From Candidatus Binatota bacterium (GTDB lineage: Bacteria; Desulfobacterota; Binatia; UBA1149), in NCBI GenBank assembly GCA_012960245.1, contig DUBO01000025.1, positions 1 through 34,468 of the forward strand: DNA of 34,468 nucleotides. Reading direction: 5' to 3'. The notes under the pieces were generated by a model that saw only the letters and a program-made list of their open reading frames with translations, did no database searches and was not told the DNA's origin. The first letter of the stretch is position 1. The number at the start of each line of letters is the position of its first letter. This document shows, one piece after another, positions 33,816 to 34,468 of the stretch. Made by a program: the position numbers and the translations under genes.

Positions 33816-34468
33816 CTAGAGTCCGAGTCGTTCAGCCAGCGCTCGGTGCTGTTCCCAGATTTTCTCGGGCAGGCGATCACCGAACTTTTCGTAGAAGGCT
33901 TTCTGGTCCTCTACCTCGGCCTGCCATGACTCACGGTCAATGTGCAGCAGGTCGGCCATCGTTTCTTCGTCGACGTTGTCCAGGCCGTCGATGTCAATCG
34001 CGCCCTCGGCCGGCACCCAGCCGACCGCTGTCTTCACCGCCTCGGCTGCCCCCAGGCAGCGCTCGCGTATCCAGCGCAGCACGCGGAGGTTCTCGCCGAA
34101 GCCCGGCCATATGAATCGCCCGCCGTCGTCCTGGCGAAACCAGTTCACATGGAAGATAGCGGGCAGCTTGTCTGACTTCGCACCCAGCGACAGCCAGTGG
34201 GCAAAATAGTCGGCCATGTTGTAACCGCAGAAAGGTATCATCGCCATTGGGTCGCGCCTGACGACGCCGACCGCGCCCGTGGCCGCTGCCGTTGTTTCCG
34301 AGGCGACCGCCGATCCAACGTAAACGCCGTGCTCCCAGTCGAAGGCTTCGAATACCAGGGGAGCCGTTTTCGCCCGCCGACCACCGAAGATGAAGGCCGA
34401 AATCGGCACGCCGCGCGGTGATTCCCAGTCCTCCGATATGCAGGGACACTGAGAGGCGGGCGCGGTGA
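33816..34468 (-). CDS. pckG: Phosphoenolpyruvate carboxykinase (GTP), C-terminal part
   Basis: The frame is open to the window edge and ends TAG at 33818-33816; about 216 C-terminal residues are present. Diagnostic sequences are the SQCP segment, then GVPISAFIFGGRR, the DWEHGVYVGSAVASETTAAATG block, RDPMAMIPFCGYNMADYF, IFHVNWFR, RFIWPGFGENLRVLRWI and the final helical region. These are characteristic of GTP-dependent PEP carboxykinase, which interconverts oxaloacetate and PEP in gluconeogenesis. ATP-type enzymes do not have them. The N-terminal half, with the P-loop, is beyond the window. An internal GTG at 34409 is not the real start. Convergent with the amidase. Confidence 0.95.
   Translation of the reverse strand, partial: TAPASQCPCISEDWESPRGVPISAFIFGGRRAKTAPLVFEAFDWEHGVYVGSAVASETTAAATGAVGVVRRDPMAMIPFCGYNMADYFAHWLSLGAKSDKLPAIFHVNWFRQDDGGRFIWPGFGENLRVLRWIRERCLGAAEAVKTAVGWVPAEGAIDIDGLDNVDEETMADLLHIDRESWQAEVEDQKAFYEKFGDRLPEKIWEQHRALAERLGL

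Overview
The window is compact, high-GC bacterial chromosome with short gaps, frequent GTG/TTG starts and many 4-base stop/start overlaps. No rRNA, tRNA, CRISPR array, transposase or phage gene was seen. The gene mix is a secreted dockerin-bearing Cys-rich protein with a Thr-rich linker, a selenoprotein, GTP-type PEP carboxykinase, ApaG, glutathione reductase, and many SDR, SnoaL/NTF2, MBL-fold and amidohydrolase/amidase genes. This suggests an environmental deltaproteobacterium-like or Binatota/Myxococcota-like lineage. That placement is an inference from gene content; no phylogenetic marker was compared.

Layout. 1-1571 is the 3' part of a secreted protein made of twelve six-cysteine repeats behind a dockerin-like pair of EF-hand motifs. 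1634-7470 holds mostly plus-strand metabolic genes: an NTF2-like protein, a DUF1214-like protein, an N-acyl-D-amino-acid deacylase, and an NTF2-like gene translationally coupled to an SDR. A DegT aminotransferase lies on the minus strand among them. 7477-11107 is minus-strand: an MFS transporter with an attenuator-like leader, a methyltransferase, and a GrdB-family selenoprotein with an in-frame UGA followed by a SECIS-like hairpin. 11242-14995 carries a SnoaL protein, an MBL hydrolase, a convergent methyltransferase and a beta-lactamase-fold serine hydrolase.

15070-19824 is a tight six-gene plus-strand run: a 4-TM protein, a double-hotdog thioesterase, a K+ channel with RCK domain, a RecB/Cas4-like Fe-S nuclease, a carboxymuconolactone-decarboxylase-like protein and an MBL hydrolase. 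The first three are joined by GTGA overlaps. 19837-20608 holds a minus-strand NTF2 gene coupled to a small Cys-containing ORF, facing an orphan plus-strand terminator. Then come glutathione reductase, apaG and a molybdopterin oxidoreductase (20735-24788), a structured intergenic region ending in a very strong terminator, a small secreted beta-helix-like protein and an ABC-F ATPase (to 27769).

27781-30806 is a minus-strand group: SDR, DUF2889 protein and thiC. xthA diverges from thiC and is followed by a convergent two-TM protein, an amidase, and the C-terminal part of GTP-type PEP carboxykinase, cut by the window end.

The best-supported unusual item is the UGA-containing selenoprotein at 9902-11107, which a standard gene caller would split in two. 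Next are the terminator/antiterminator arrangement upstream of the MFS gene, the twelvefold six-cysteine repeat protein, and the two structured intergenic regions at 20280-20608 and 24835-25068.
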